The translations under genes were made by a program, and so were the position numbers. Source: Mesostigma viride (Eukaryota > Streptophyta > Mesostigmatophyceae > Mesostigmatales > Mesostigmataceae). From it: a DNA stretch of 64,000 nt. Shown in pieces: positions 1 through 11,500 of the stretch (positions within the stretch are counted from its first letter, which is position 1; every line of letters begins with the position of its first letter). Location of the stretch: the NCBI GenBank assembly GCA_009746045.1, contig RPFO01000276.1:33501-97500 (forward strand). Reading direction: 5' to 3'. Under the pieces are notes generated by a model, which saw only the letters and a program-made list of their open reading frames with translations, ran no database searches and was not told the DNA's origin.

Positions 1-1329
1 TTTTGCGCCCACCCGCGGGTGGTTCACTGGCTCCGTGGCGCTCCCCCCCACTTGGTGCGGCTTGCCGCGGAAGGCCATGACGAGCGCATTCAGGCCGCCT
101 TGCAGGTGCTCCTCCCCGGCCCTAGCCTGCCAGCTCACTCCATGCGCTTGGCCACCCTCCCCTGCCGCATGGGCGGGTGTGGGCTCACCCGCGCCGCCCG
201 CCTCGCCCCCGCCGCCTTCCTTGGCTCTGTTGCTCAGGCCTGGGCGGAGATCCGCCGGTTGGTCCCCAGCGCCGTCAGCGCCATTCCCGACTTGGTCACC
301 CCATCCCCCTTCCCCTTTGTGCAGGCTGTGCAGGATTCTTACCTCGGGATCCAGCAGGCTTGCGACCTCGTCCGCCCCGCTCAGGCCGTCCACCGTCGCC
401 TGCCCCGGGGCACGCCCGGCGTGTCCACTGTCGTCAGTCCTAGTGTCTTCCCTGCCTGCGTTCATGAAAAACAACAAAAGACCTACGCGGGTATACTACA
501 CTGTGCCGACTGGATGGGTCTGCATGCGAGCTTGAACGATCAGGGGAAGGCTTGGCTTCACTCCGTTTCCCTTGAGGGGAGCGTGGGGTCCGCATTCCTG
601 CGCGCCCTCCCCATGAGCCCTTTGTTCACACTGGTTCCGGCCCTTTACGCCATCGCTCTCCGCCACCAGCTCTTTGCCCCGCAACCTCTCATCACGGCGG
701 GTGCGTCCTGCGGCAGCTGCGGGCTTGCTCTGGATACTACTGGGACGCACTACATCGCGTGCATGGGTGGCCAACAGAACCAGAACTGGTTCCTCTATCT
801 CCATACCGCTCTCCTCCGGGTGGTGTGTGCCATGGTTCGGTCGGTCTTTCCCCACTCCACCATCAAGTGCGAGGACGCGGATGGGGCCGCCCTCTACTCA
901 CCCAACCATCGCCCCGATATTACCGTGCTTGACTACGACGGGCAGGGTTGCCACCTGCTCATCGATGTCTCCGTGGCTCGGCCGCTTTCCGGTCGCCACA
1001 TCCTCCGGGCGGCTGTGGATGCCGGCGCTGCTGCCGCTGTGGCTGAGCGCGACAAGTTTGCCTCCTACGGCAATGTGGGGCCCCACCGGGTCATCCCCTT
1101 TGTCCTTGAGGAGTTCGGGGCCATGGGCCCCAAGACAGCGGAGTTTTTCCACGAGTGCTGCCAGCGCCGTGAAGACCGCCTCGACCTCGAGGGTCAGACC
1201 GCCCCGTGGTCGGCCCGCACGTGGTCCTCGTATTGGCGGCAGCGTCTGTCACTCGCCCTCACTCGCACCGTGGCTGATGTGTTATTCCGCCGCACCCGGG
1301 CCGACTTTGTCGCGACCCATGCGGTCTAG
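1..1329 (+). CDS. Non-LTR retrotransposon ORF2, C-terminal part with restriction-like endonuclease (5' end outside window)
   Basis: The frame is open from the window edge, so the Met at position 19 is only the first in-frame ATG and not a real start. Visible in order are a post-RT 'thumb/linker' region with a GGCGLTRAARLAPAAFLGS block (about residues 50-70), a zinc-knuckle-like CGSCG...HYIAC cluster (about 235-250), and a PD-(D/E)XK type endonuclease core with ADGAALYSPNHRPDI followed by LIDVSVARPL and a downstream ERDKFASYG lysine (about 285-350). The tail carries VIPFVLEEFGAMGP. This layout is that of RLE-type non-LTR elements, where the endonuclease lies after the RT and nicks the target DNA for target-primed reverse transcription. 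The frame is intact over 436 codons, unlike the two other copies in the window (29562-33850 and 35205-35663). The RT itself is not in the window. The family-level assignment (RandI/Dualen-like, R2-like or other) is not settled. Confidence 0.8.
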   Translation, partial: FCAHPRVVHWLRGAPPHLVRLAAEGHDERIQAALQVLLPGPSLPAHSMRLATLPCRMGGCGLTRAARLAPAAFLGSVAQAWAEIRRLVPSAVSAIPDLVTPSPFPFVQAVQDSYLGIQQACDLVRPAQAVHRRLPRGTPGVSTVVSPSVFPACVHEKQQKTYAGILHCADWMGLHASLNDQGKAWLHSVSLEGSVGSAFLRALPMSPLFTLVPALYAIALRHQLFAPQPLITAGASCGSCGLALDTTGTHYIACMGGQQNQNWFLYLHTALLRVVCAMVRSVFPHSTIKCEDADGAALYSPNHRPDITVLDYDGQGCHLLIDVSVARPLSGRHILRAAVDAGAAAAVAERDKFASYGNVGPHRVIPFVLEEFGAMGPKTAEFFHECCQRREDRLDLEGQTAPWSARTWSSYWRQRLSLALTRTVADVLFRRTRADFVATHAV

Positions 1330-2314
1330 ATCCCTTCCAGGCCTGCATGGTGGGCCGGCAGCGCTGTTGCTGCGTGTAGTTTTGTGATGTATAGTTAGTT
1401 GTACCTTGTGCCGCTGGCGTGATCCTTGGATGTCTGTGTCAGATTACTATTAATTTCTTCAGGGTTATTCTCCCAGTTATCGGGTTTTTCCTTATGTTGC
1501 ATGCCTATCTCACCTCCGTAATCTATCATTCTCAATGAATATATATATCGTTGGATGTGTGTCCGATGGCATAACGTAACGATGGTTACCACGGACATGG
1601 TTAGAGGTCGATCAGCCCTATGTTCGACCCGTAGTTCGGCCCACTACAGTAACGTAAATTAGGCGTGGAATATTCGCATGGAATGTTCCGGGCCACAAGG
1701 GTTGGAACAGCAGTGCCGACCTAGTGGTGCCCACTGCTTGGCATAAAGGCGTGCGAGGACGATGGACAAGACAGTCGTCCGCCAATCCGCCGACTCACCC
1801 ACCTCAGTTAATCTGAGCTACGAATCTATTCCTTTTAATACAATCATGCTCGACGCATAATCTTGTTCAACTGCAATTGCAAGAACACAAGAAGGTAATC
1901 ATTATAATGCCTCTGGGCCTACGCTGTGATGACAGCAAGTAGCCCATAGTATAGTGATTCCCTTCCCCTCTCAGGCAGGCAACAAACCGGGACGATGGTC
2001 CCGTAGATAGAAACGATCTTTCCCAACGTGCCTGGCCGATGGGTTTGGCACGTTACAAGAGCCTGCCATTTCCCACGCCCACTCCAACCCCTTTTCCCCT
2101 GGAGTATGCATAAAAATGGCTGGGAGAAGGAAACACTGCCTGGCTATACAAAACATAAAAAGGATTCATATGCTTCAAACAAGGCTCACAACGAGCAGCT
2201 GCAGTGCACATTCCAGCAAAATCAGTCTAATGACCTCTTTGTGGTTCTCCGTTGATATAATGACTAATGCCCTGGACAGCCTGCTAGCAAGGGCACATCT
2301 AACACCTTTACTGT
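1330..2314. other. Intergenic: retroelement 3' flank and 3' flank of the GT8 gene
   Basis: No gene can be supported here. The first part follows the stop codon of the retroelement ORF and is AT-rich. Nearer the right side, TTACA at 2053-2057 reads TGTAA on the minus strand, about 258 bp beyond the stop of the GT8 gene, and is a plausible green-algal poly(A) signal for it. Small ORFs in this stretch look like chance. Confidence 0.5.
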
Positions 2315-5300
2315 TTAAGTACCACCTTTGGCAGCCTTGCCATTGCAGTTCTTTGCCTTCCATGCATCTTCTTGGAAGTCGACCCAGCTGTTGGTTGGGT
2401 CGTGGAGGTGCTGGATCTTGTACTCAGCCATGGCGGTGGGCGGCTGCATCCCGATCATGTCATAGTAGAACTGCCACCATTCTTTGAAGAACACCATGTA
2501 CTTGGGCGCGTCCTTGGTGTGCGGCGGAGGGTAGGCACACGGGACCAGCCACTGCGGATTCCAGGGTTTGGGGCTCCCGTTCATGTGGTACGCATTGACG
2601 CGCTTGAGGTCCCAAAGCCCCTCCTCGCGCACCACCCGCCGGTGCTTCATCACGAAGTCGATGGGCACCAGCAGATAGCGCTTCTTGAAGACCGCGTTCA
2701 GAAAGTCCTGCTCCGTCGTGGCCAGCACTTGCGCGTCGCTCATCGCCGTAAACTTTCCCAGAAGTTCATCGAAGATGGCCTTGTTGGGGCGAAAGGAGAA
2801 CATGCCCGCGTTGAAGCCAGCGGCCGCGTCCTGTGAGCTGCGCGGCGTGACGGCAACCGGGTGCTCCTTGTCCGTCTCCATGCAGAAGAGGGCGTCCGCG
2901 TTCTGGCGCACGTACACGTCAGCATCCAGGTACACCACCTGCGAGGACCAGCAGGGCACACCCAAAAGCACTGGAAAGGACCGTGCTGATGGCAGGGAGC
3001 TACCCAGAGAAAGCGTGACTACCTGAGGATGCAGGCCATCGCATGCTGGAGAGGAGCCACAACGCAGCCGCGCTAGAGAGGAGCCACAACGCAGCCGCGC
3101 TAGAGAGGAGCCACAACGCAGCCGCGCTAGAGAGGAGCCACAACGCAGCCGCGCTAGAGAGGAGCCACAACGCAGCCGCGCTAGAGAGGAGCCACAACAC
3201 AGCCGCGCTAGAGAGGAGCCACAACACAGCCGCGCTAGAGAGGAGCCACAACGCAGCCGCGCTAGAGAGGAGCCACAACGCAGCCGCACTAGAGAGGAGC
3301 CACAACGCAGCCGCGCTAGAGAGGAGCCACAACGCAGCCGCGCTAGAGAGGAGCCACAACACAGCCGCGCTAGAGAGGAGCCACAACACAGCCGCGCTAG
3401 AGAGGAGCCACAACGCAGCCGCGCTAGAGAGGAGCCACAACGCAGCCGCGCTAGCGAGGAGCCACAACACAGCCGCGCTAGAGAGGAGCCACAACGCAGC
3501 CGCGCTAGAGAGGAGCCACAACGTAGCCGCACTAGAGAGGAGCTACAACGTAGCCGCGCTAGAGAGGAGCCACAACGCAGCCGCGCTAGAGAGGAGCCAC
3601 AACGCAGCCGCACTAGAGAGGAGCCACAACACAGCCGCGCTAGAGAGGAGCCACAACACAGCCGCGCTAGAGAGAAGCCACAACGCAGCCGCGCTAGAGA
3701 GGAGCCACAACACAGCCGCGCTAGATAGGAGCCACAACACAGCCGCGCTAGAGAGGAGCCACAACGCAGCCGCGCTAGAGAGGAGCCACAACACAGCCGC
3801 GCTAGAGAGGAGCCACAACACAGCCGCGCTAGAGAGGAGCCACAACACAGCCGCGCTAGAGAGGAGCCACAGCGCAGCCGCGCTAGAGAGGAGCCACAAC
3901 ACAGCCGCGCTAGAGAGGAGCCACAACACAGCCGCGCTAGAGAGGAGCCACAACGCAGCCGCGCTAGAGAGGAGCCACAACACAGCCGCGCTAGAGAGGA
4001 GCCACAACGCAGCCGCGCTAGAGAGGAGCCACAACGCAGCCGCGCTAGAGAGAAGCCACAACGCAGCCGCGCTAGAGAGGAGCCACAACGCAGCCGCGCT
4101 AGAGAGGAGCCACAACACAGCCGCGCTAGAGAGGAGCCACAACGCAGCCGCGCTAGAGAGGAGCCACAACACAGCCGCACTAGAGAGGAGCCACAACGCA
4201 GCCGCGCTAGAGAGGAGCCACAACACAGCCACGCTAGAGAGGAGCCACAACACAGCCGCGCTAGAGAGAAGCCACAACGCAGCCGCGCTAGAGAGGAGCC
4301 ACAACACAGCCGCGCTAGAGAGGAGCCACAACACAGCCGCGCTAGAGAGGAGCCACAACGCAGCCGCGCTAGAGAGGAGCCACAACACAGCCGCGCTAGA
4401 GAGGAGCCACAACGCAGCCGCGCTAGAGAGGAGCCACAACACAGCCGCGCTAGAGAGGAGCCACAACACAGCCGCGCTAGAGAGGAGCCACAACGCAGCC
4501 GCGCTAGAGAGGAGCCACAACACAGCCGCGCTAGAGAGGAGCCACAACACAGCCGCGCTAGAGAGGAGCCACAACGCAGCCGCGCTAGAGAGGAGCCACA
4601 ACACAGCCGCGCTAGAGAGGAGCCACAACGCAGCCGCGCTAGAGAGGAGCCACAACACAGCCGCGCTAGAGAGGAGCCACAACACAGCCGCGCTAGAGAG
4701 GAGCCACAACACAGCCGCGCTAGAGAGGAGCCACAACGCAGCCGCGCTAGAGAGGAGCCACAACGCAGCCGCGCTAGAGAGAAGCCACAACGCAGCCGCG
4801 CTAGAGAGGAGCCACAACACAGCCGCGCTAGAGAGGAGCCACAACGCAGCCGCGCTAGAGAGGAGCCACAACGCAGCCGCGATCGGTGGCATGGGCTTGG
4901 GCAAGCGTGGCTAATACTTGGCGTAAAGAACAGGTACGACGGCCAGAGATCAGGTGGTGAGGGGACCCTACCAATGGCAGGCCACAAAAGTACAGCGGCT
5001 GCACCCAACCCCAGTTGCATGCAGCAGCTTCTGCCCCCCCCCCCCTCACCTTGCTGTACTCCTCCGCCCTCCAGACAAACATCTTGACGACCCAGTAGCC
5101 GCTCGCGTAGCGCTCGCTCTTGGCCATGAGGCTCTTGGCGCGGTCCGAGACAAAGGGGTCCACGCGCCGCACCAGCACGCAGGTCTCACGCACCTGGCGC
5201 CCGGAGGGGGGGGGGGGCGCGGAATGGGGGCGCAACAGGGGCACGATGGGGGGTGGAGAGGTGGGCAGACGCCAGCCGCGGGGCCATGTGGACAAGGCCC

Positions 5301-6287
5301 ACAAGATCAGGCGCACACCGCCCGCGGGATGAGGCACGCTGAAACGGTCAGGACAAGCCAAGCATTCAAGCCAAGGTGGATGCTACAAGAAAGAACAAGG
5401 GGAGCGGTGCGCATGGGCCGTGTGGCCGCCATGCTATGCAAGTCAGGCCATGGTGCCAACGCACGTCGGGGCCCTAGGGAGCGAGCAGCTACCAGATGAG
5501 TGGCAGGGCACCGCGCGCACAGTGTGCGGCCGGCAAAAAGATGGCCCAGGGAAGGCAACATGGAAGCAGTGCTGCTAATTTAAAGCCCGCAATGCCCCTG
5601 CCGCCCGAGCATACAACTGACAGATAACAAGCCCGTATTGCACACACATTTGGACACTTTGGACAGAGCACCAAGGTAAGGGCAAGCTGCACACTCGTGC
5701 GCTGGTTCAAGCCTTTTGAAGCCAGGATGCTCATGTCAACCCTTGCGGCACAAAGAGCTGCGCCGGTCCGCATCCGGTCAGGTCAGGCCTTCCTTGCTTC
5801 TACTGTAGGCGTGCGTGCCCCGTGGATAACTCTGCCTTGTCGACCACCCCCACTTGCCCTGTCCACCACCCCAACTTGCCTTGTCAACCACCCCCACTTG
5901 CCTTGTCGACTACCGCCACTTGCCTTGTCGACCACCCCCACTTGCCTTGTCGACCACCGCAGCGGAGACTGTGGCGGATACGATGACGACGATGTCGCGC
6001 GGCACGAGCGAGAACTTGCGCAGCGTGTGGATGAGCACCAGCACGCCAGGCAAGAAGCGGTCATCCGCGAGCACCGTGGCCCACGCCTCCTTGCAGCCGG
6101 TGGGGCCGCCAGCGCCGGGTTGGCTGTTGGCCCAGGTGGTCAGCGGCGCCGGATTGCCGGGGCAGGCGCGCAGGCGGTGGTGGCCAACACCCATGCAGGG
6201 CGCATCCACTGCACGCGTGTACGTTGCGCCACACTGGATGGTGCCCAGCACGGACGGCAGGTGGTTGGACCCCTTGGCCCCTTTCTT
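2315..6287 (-). CDS. GT8 family glycosyltransferase (glycogenin / PGSIP-like), three exons seen, 5' end incomplete
   Basis: Exons in reading order are about 6287-5946, 5193-5050 and 2938-2315. The first contains AWATVLADDRFLPGVLVL, the usual nucleotide-sugar binding start of GT8 enzymes, then RDIVVIVSATVS. The second gives RYASGYWVVKMFVW and ends EEYSK. The third opens VVYLDADVYV, with the catalytic metal-binding DxD as DAD, followed by GFNAGMFSF, TTEQDFLNAVF and the C-terminal HMNGSPKPW block, so the catalytic set is complete. Exon junctions are phase 0. The third exon has a CAG acceptor; the first donor is probably the non-canonical AAG|GCAAGT. At least 369 residues are visible; the start codon and any signal or membrane anchor upstream of 6287 are not identified. 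Members use UDP-sugars; glycogenin-like ones prime glycogen or starch, plant PGSIP/GUX ones modify xylan, and the sequence alone does not decide the acceptor. The intron between exons 2 and 3 holds a 27-bp minisatellite. Confidence 0.87.
3043..4880. repeat. 27-bp minisatellite, about 68 copies, inside a GT8 intron
   Basis: The unit is 27 bp, read on the plus strand as GAGAGGAGCCACAACG followed by CAGCCGCGCTA. Copies are nearly identical and differ mainly by one G/A change (AACGCAG or AACACAG). Because 27 is a multiple of three, the array is open in one plus frame (LERSHNAAA repeats) and in two minus frames, one of which runs straight into the last GT8 exon. It lies wholly between the donor at 5049 and the acceptor at 2939, so it is intronic. 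Confidence 0.97.
5831..5958. repeat. 22-bp tandem repeat, about 6 copies, at the GT8 exon 1 donor
   Basis: The plus-strand unit is CTTGCCTTGTCGACCACC plus CCCA, 22 bp, with a few substitutions. On the gene's strand each good copy contains GACAAGGCAAGTGGG, that is, a strong GC-type splice donor context. The array begins at the exon edge near 5946 and continues into the intron. Confidence 0.85.
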
Positions 6288-8558
6288 CTGGGGGCGGGAG
6301 ATGCCTGTCTTACTGCACGTGTCATGCGAGGGGGCAGGGGGTGCGGACATATGTGCATGCAGCCACGTGGCATGGTCCTTGCGTGCAGGTGGTCAGAGAG
6401 CAAGGAAGCATGAGTATGTCAAGGCATGCAGGAGCCAAGCTTGCCAGCATGACCGCAAATGCATGCCACACAGTGCAGAAAAAGAATGGCCCAGTCCATG
6501 CCATGGTGTGCCCCCCCATGCCTGCACAGCTTACCAGGGCAGACTGCGCGCACAGCCCCCTGCACATGTACACCCAACCGTCTACCCCACGACCCAACCA
6601 AAATGACAGGCCCGGTGCTGCTGCGTGCCATGCCTCTCTGCTGCGATGTGACAACGCGCTCGCTCGTGCCAGGTGCAACACCCCACCTTCTGCCCAACCA
6701 TCAACACAGCGCGGCTTGGACCCTTGACTCCCGTTTCTTTCACAGCAGCAGCCCCACGCATTCTGCCCGTTATTCACATCAGGTTGCCCTGATGTGCTAG
6801 ACAGTCCCGGGTGGCGCATGCATGGCATCATGAATGCCTACTCCATGCGCCATGGCTAAGCAGCGAACGCAGTGTCGGAGGCGCATGCCATATCACAGGC
6901 ATTGCTAAGGTTCTATCCCCTACCCCCAAGACATGGATGCAGTGCCACGGAGCCTGCGTAGGTGATGAAGGACGGGTAGCTGCCCACCACCGTTAGCACT
7001 TTGTAACGGGCCTAAAAGCACTACCAGCTAATGGACGCCCCGACAGAGGCAGAGGAACAATGCTAGCGGTTACCTCTGTCATAGGCTTCCGCCTTTAACA
7101 TGCATCTGATGTGACTCTAGGCTCAGCACAGAATCTATCCAACCCTTGCCAGGACCTCACAGCAGGATAGTTACCCGCAAGCCCGCAAGAAAGCGGCGAC
7201 ATCATCTAGGCACAGAGTTGGTTGTCACTAAGCGTTGTTAATACATTTTGCAAAGCCTTTCCCATCTCTGCGTGGCTTCTTCTCGAGTAAGGACAACTTG
7301 GCTACTGCCATTGGGCGACCTTGCAACGAAAACGAAAGTGTTACGCTTGGAATTATTGCAAAGAAACAACATTTTATAAAACCGACGTAGAGCTAGCTTC
7401 GAGGTTAGATGAAAACCTCCCCGTGACAAATGCTACGCCCAACAATGCAGATAAATATTTCTTCCAGTCATCGCCAGAAAGACCATTTGGGGAAACCTTA
7501 CCTTATAAACGAAGGGAGATAAATATCCCGGCATTCTGAGACAATGGCCACTTGCAGCAAGATTATCAGCAAGGCAACTGCCGATTGGAACGTGCTGGGC
7601 CCCATATCAGAACTTTACGGCATGAAATTATATATTAGCAACGTCAATCTGACGCGTTAAGATAGCGATCCCCACTGAGTCATCGCAGTACGAGTACGAT
7701 CATCACCGCATGCTTGATCTGGAATTTCAATCTGCAATCAAATTTAGTTTTATGGGCTCCGACCGTCTACCTAATATCGTGCGTCGGGCAATCGTCTTGC
7801 TTACCTCGAAATGAGTAATGAAACCGGGCTACCAGGAAATAGCTCATGTAGCCTGTAGGAGGCATGGACTATGTACTGTAGTACCTCTCATACAGCATAC
7901 CTCCTGTGGTATGCTCTCTATGATTGTGGCACTTTTCCTCCACCGTCTATCCTCGGCGCGGCCGTCGGCCCTGCAGGCCGGAAACAGACCGAAAAAAACG
8001 GGCCCGAAACATAACGACTCGCGTGGCTGCTGTTCAGGCCGGACAGTTGAAGCCCTTTATCGCAACTAGACCTACTTAAATACTCTATTAAAAAGTACCA
8101 CTGAACAGTAGCGCAGGAGATGCATACGGGAGCAGTACGGTCGCGCGGAGTGGCCGGGAAAAATATACTCTATGCCTTGCAGCCGGCATGACAACAGTAC
8201 GTAGCCCGCAGGCGCTAAAAAGGGGCCGCTTGTTCTATTGTGGCCAAGGGTTTTGAGGAGCATTGTTTCTCTTTCTTACGTCACAGCCAATAACGTCCTG
8301 ACGACGGGCTCAACTTTCTCTCAATGTCTATCTGCCCAGGGGTCAAATTGTTGCGTTATAAACGAGCAAAGATGAGGTCGCTGTGTCAATAACCTCTCCA
8401 TGCAAATGGTTACAAACACGATGAGAATGGTCGCCCCAGCACTTCCTTTCCATGAACTTGGTGGATTGGAACGAGGGCACAATTATAGATAAGTATTGCT
8501 ACATTTGCGCAAAGGCATTATCTTGTGTCTGACGGTAACCTAAATAAATTTCGTGGGA
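6288..8558. other. Upstream region between the divergent GT8 and SnRK1 beta-gamma genes
   Basis: About 2.3 kb. It should hold the first exon(s) and promoter of the GT8 gene and the promoter of the beta-gamma gene. I could not support a further GT8 exon: short minus-strand ORFs at 6322-6831 have no recognisable motif. The stretch 7000-8550 is AT-richer and shows no repeat, RNA gene or conserved coding signal that I can see. Confidence 0.5.
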
Positions 8559-11500
8559 ATGGCCAGCCTTGTCCTAGAAGGCGAGAGTCCGGCGCAAGCA
8601 CAAGAAGTTGTGCCCACAAGGATTGAATGGCGAGGTGGCGGGCAGCTGGTGCATTTGTGTGGCTCGTTCACAAGGTAACATGCCAAAGCCACAGGTTTTG
8701 TCGGCTGGGCTTGCCCATGTGTTGACTTTGCCAGCCATGTTTCCGCCTTTAGCGCTTGGCGTACGCTGTTTTCTGCTTGTATATTATGGGCGCTTACATG
8801 GAGCACAAGTCGCATCCCCCGCCCCTGTTTTCGTCTTTCAACTGCCTCACTGGTCAGGTGGCGTGATGCAATTGCTATGGAACCTGAGGGCAACGTGTAC
8901 ATTGCTGTGGTCAACCTCACGCCTGGGTATCATCAGGTGAGATGGAGCGTTGTGGCCCACCAACCACCTTCTCATTTTCCTCAGCCAGTTCTGCTTGCAT
9001 TTGCTTTTTGCAAATTCTCCTGGAATGGCAACCATTGCTTAGTACCCTTGCCGTGGCCTCCCTCCTTGCCCGGCTGCCAGTACAAGTTCATTGTGGACGG
9101 CGAGTGGCGGCATGACAAGGACAAGCCCTACATGCCCGACCCGGCCGGCAACCTGAACAACTGGGTGCTCATCCGGCGGCCCGGCGAGGTGGTATCCCCT
9201 GGCAGTGAGAAGAGCGCTCAGTACCACATTGAGCAGCAGCAACAGCAGCAGCAGATGCTGCTGCAGCAACAGAGCCGGCAGGGGCACGAACCCCAGCAGC
9301 AGCACCTGCAGCAGCTGCGGCAGCAGCTGTTGCAGAAACAGCAGCAGCAGCGGCAGCAGCAGCAGCAGCAGCAGCAACAGTGTATACCTGGAAATCAGCC
9401 GTCGCAAATGCCCGTCTCACCACAGCCTGTCGCACCGCAGCCTCAAACGCAGTCACCTGGTGTGGCCCTTGCGGACTCGCTGCGCCTGATGGGCGACAAG
9501 CAGAGCCACCTGTTGCAAGCTAAGCTGACACCAGAGCAGCAGCTGATGATGCAGCAGCAACAGCGGCAGCAGCAGGCGCTCGGGTCGCAGGCAGCGCCAC
9601 CCAGCCAGGATCAGCTCCAGCAACAATTGCTGCAGCAGCGGCAACAACAGCAGCAGCAACAGCAACAACAACAGCTGTTGCAGCAGCAGCAGCAGCAACA
9701 GTTGTTGCGCCAACAGCAACTCCAGCAGCAAGCGCAGGCGCAGCAGAAGTTGCCTGCCCAGCGGCCGGTGGCGACTCAGCAGCGGGAGGGCTGGTCGCCG
9801 CACGCCGGTGGGTACTCGGTGGGCACCTCGCCGCAGGCCCCACACCAGGGGCCGCACCAGGGGGACAAGGTGGGGGACGCGGGCATGGACGTGGACGAGT
9901 CCCCCCCGAGCGGGCACACGTCAGCCAGCCACACTCCGCACGATGCTGGCCCCGGCTCGGCGCGCGTGGTGGACGCGAACAACCCGAACATCAGCATGAT
10001 CCGTGGCGACGACGCGACGGTGAGCCGCCACCTCATCCTCGAGTTCCTCAAGAGCCACACCGCGTTCGAGCTGCTGCCAGAGTCGGGCAAGGTGAGGCGG
10101 GAGGCACTACACCCTGAACCCTTAACACTAAACATTTGCCTGGTTGCTGCCCCACCCACGCACGCATGCGTCCCACCCCACGTTTGCATGCCCTTGGCCA
10201 CCCAACGGTCCATGCATGCCTGTGTGGCGGCCCATTTTGGGGGGCAGCCCATGTGCCCGTGCGGTGCCCCTGATACTGGCCCCTACCACACTCCCCATGT
10301 CACCTGGGCACGGGGTCGGGGACAGCACGCGTGGGGACGGGGTGGAGGAGTGCATGTTGCCTGCTCCGATGTCAAGCCCTGACCAATCATTTCTTTCTTG
10401 TTCCGCCCCTCCCCCTATCCCTGTTGTGCAGGTGGTCGTCTTCGACGTCTTGCTGCCGGTCAAGCAGGCCTTCCATGCGCTGCATGAGGCGGTGCGTGGC
10501 CCACGTGTAGGGTGCAAGGTGTCGCGCTCGGGGTGTAGAGGGTAGGCCCCACGCTGATGGGGAGGGGGGGGGGGGATGCCTGCAACACCCAACCCCCCAT
10601 GGCACTGCATGGCTGTTGCTGTTTAGGTTGTTGCGTGCTGGCAACACGGTACCCAAAGTGATGTGCAAAATGCTGACACGATGCGCATTGTCGTGTGCTT
10701 GTCATGGTATCACGCCTGTCTGCATGGATGGCAACGGCGGGTCACCCACGACCCCACCAGGGTGTCAAGTCGGCCCCCCTGTGGGACAGCGAGTCGCAGC
10801 GCGTGGTGGGCGTGCTGGGCGTGAGCGACTTCATCACCATCCTGTGCCAGGTACGCCACCGGTGCATGCCATGCCCCTGGGCTGGTTTGCCCATGCGGCG
10901 ATGGAAAGGGGGACATGGGCCGAGCTTGGTGCCGTCGTGAGGCTAGTCCCATGAAAGCACGCACGCAACATGTGCGGACGAGTCTCGGTTACCCAGACAG
11001 CAGCAGCGCGGGCCAGAAGAGGGCCTGTCTGTCTTGCTTGGGGTGGGGTCTCTCAGCGGCATGGGTGAAGTTTTTAGAGGTGGCATGGCACTAGTGTACG
11101 TGGAGGCAATTCGTGGGGAAGAGGGCGGCCACCTTCCCTCTCTTCAAGAGGCGTCGGGTGATGATGGCGGAGGTGTTTGCACAGGCGTCTCTTGCCCATA
11201 CTGACGTGTGTCCTTGCTGCTGCTGCCTGCGCCGCACCCCCCCAACAGCTGCGCAACAACGGCACAGAGCTGAACAAAGCGGAGCTGGAAGGCCACACGA
11301 TCGCTGAGTGGCGCGAGTCGCAGGCGGACCACCGGCCGCTGCTTGCGGTGAGGGCGCTCGCAGCGACCGCGAGGGGGGCATGCGTGGGGCCATGGCCCCT
11401 CGTGCTGCAGACACGCTTGCATCGCTGGTGGTTTTGCTGCATCGCTTAATGCTGAGCAGTGGCTGCGGTATATGGTAGCGTGGTTCAGAGAGGGAATAGG

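Noticed and set aside
2372-3026. Plus ORFs at 2372-2836 and 2685-3026
   Set aside because: Antisense shadows of the last GT8 exon.
3043-4914. 623-codon plus ORF (LERSHNAAA repeats) and the 901-codon minus ORF
   Set aside because: Both are translations of the 27-bp minisatellite. The minus one only becomes a real protein after position 2938, where the last GT8 exon begins.
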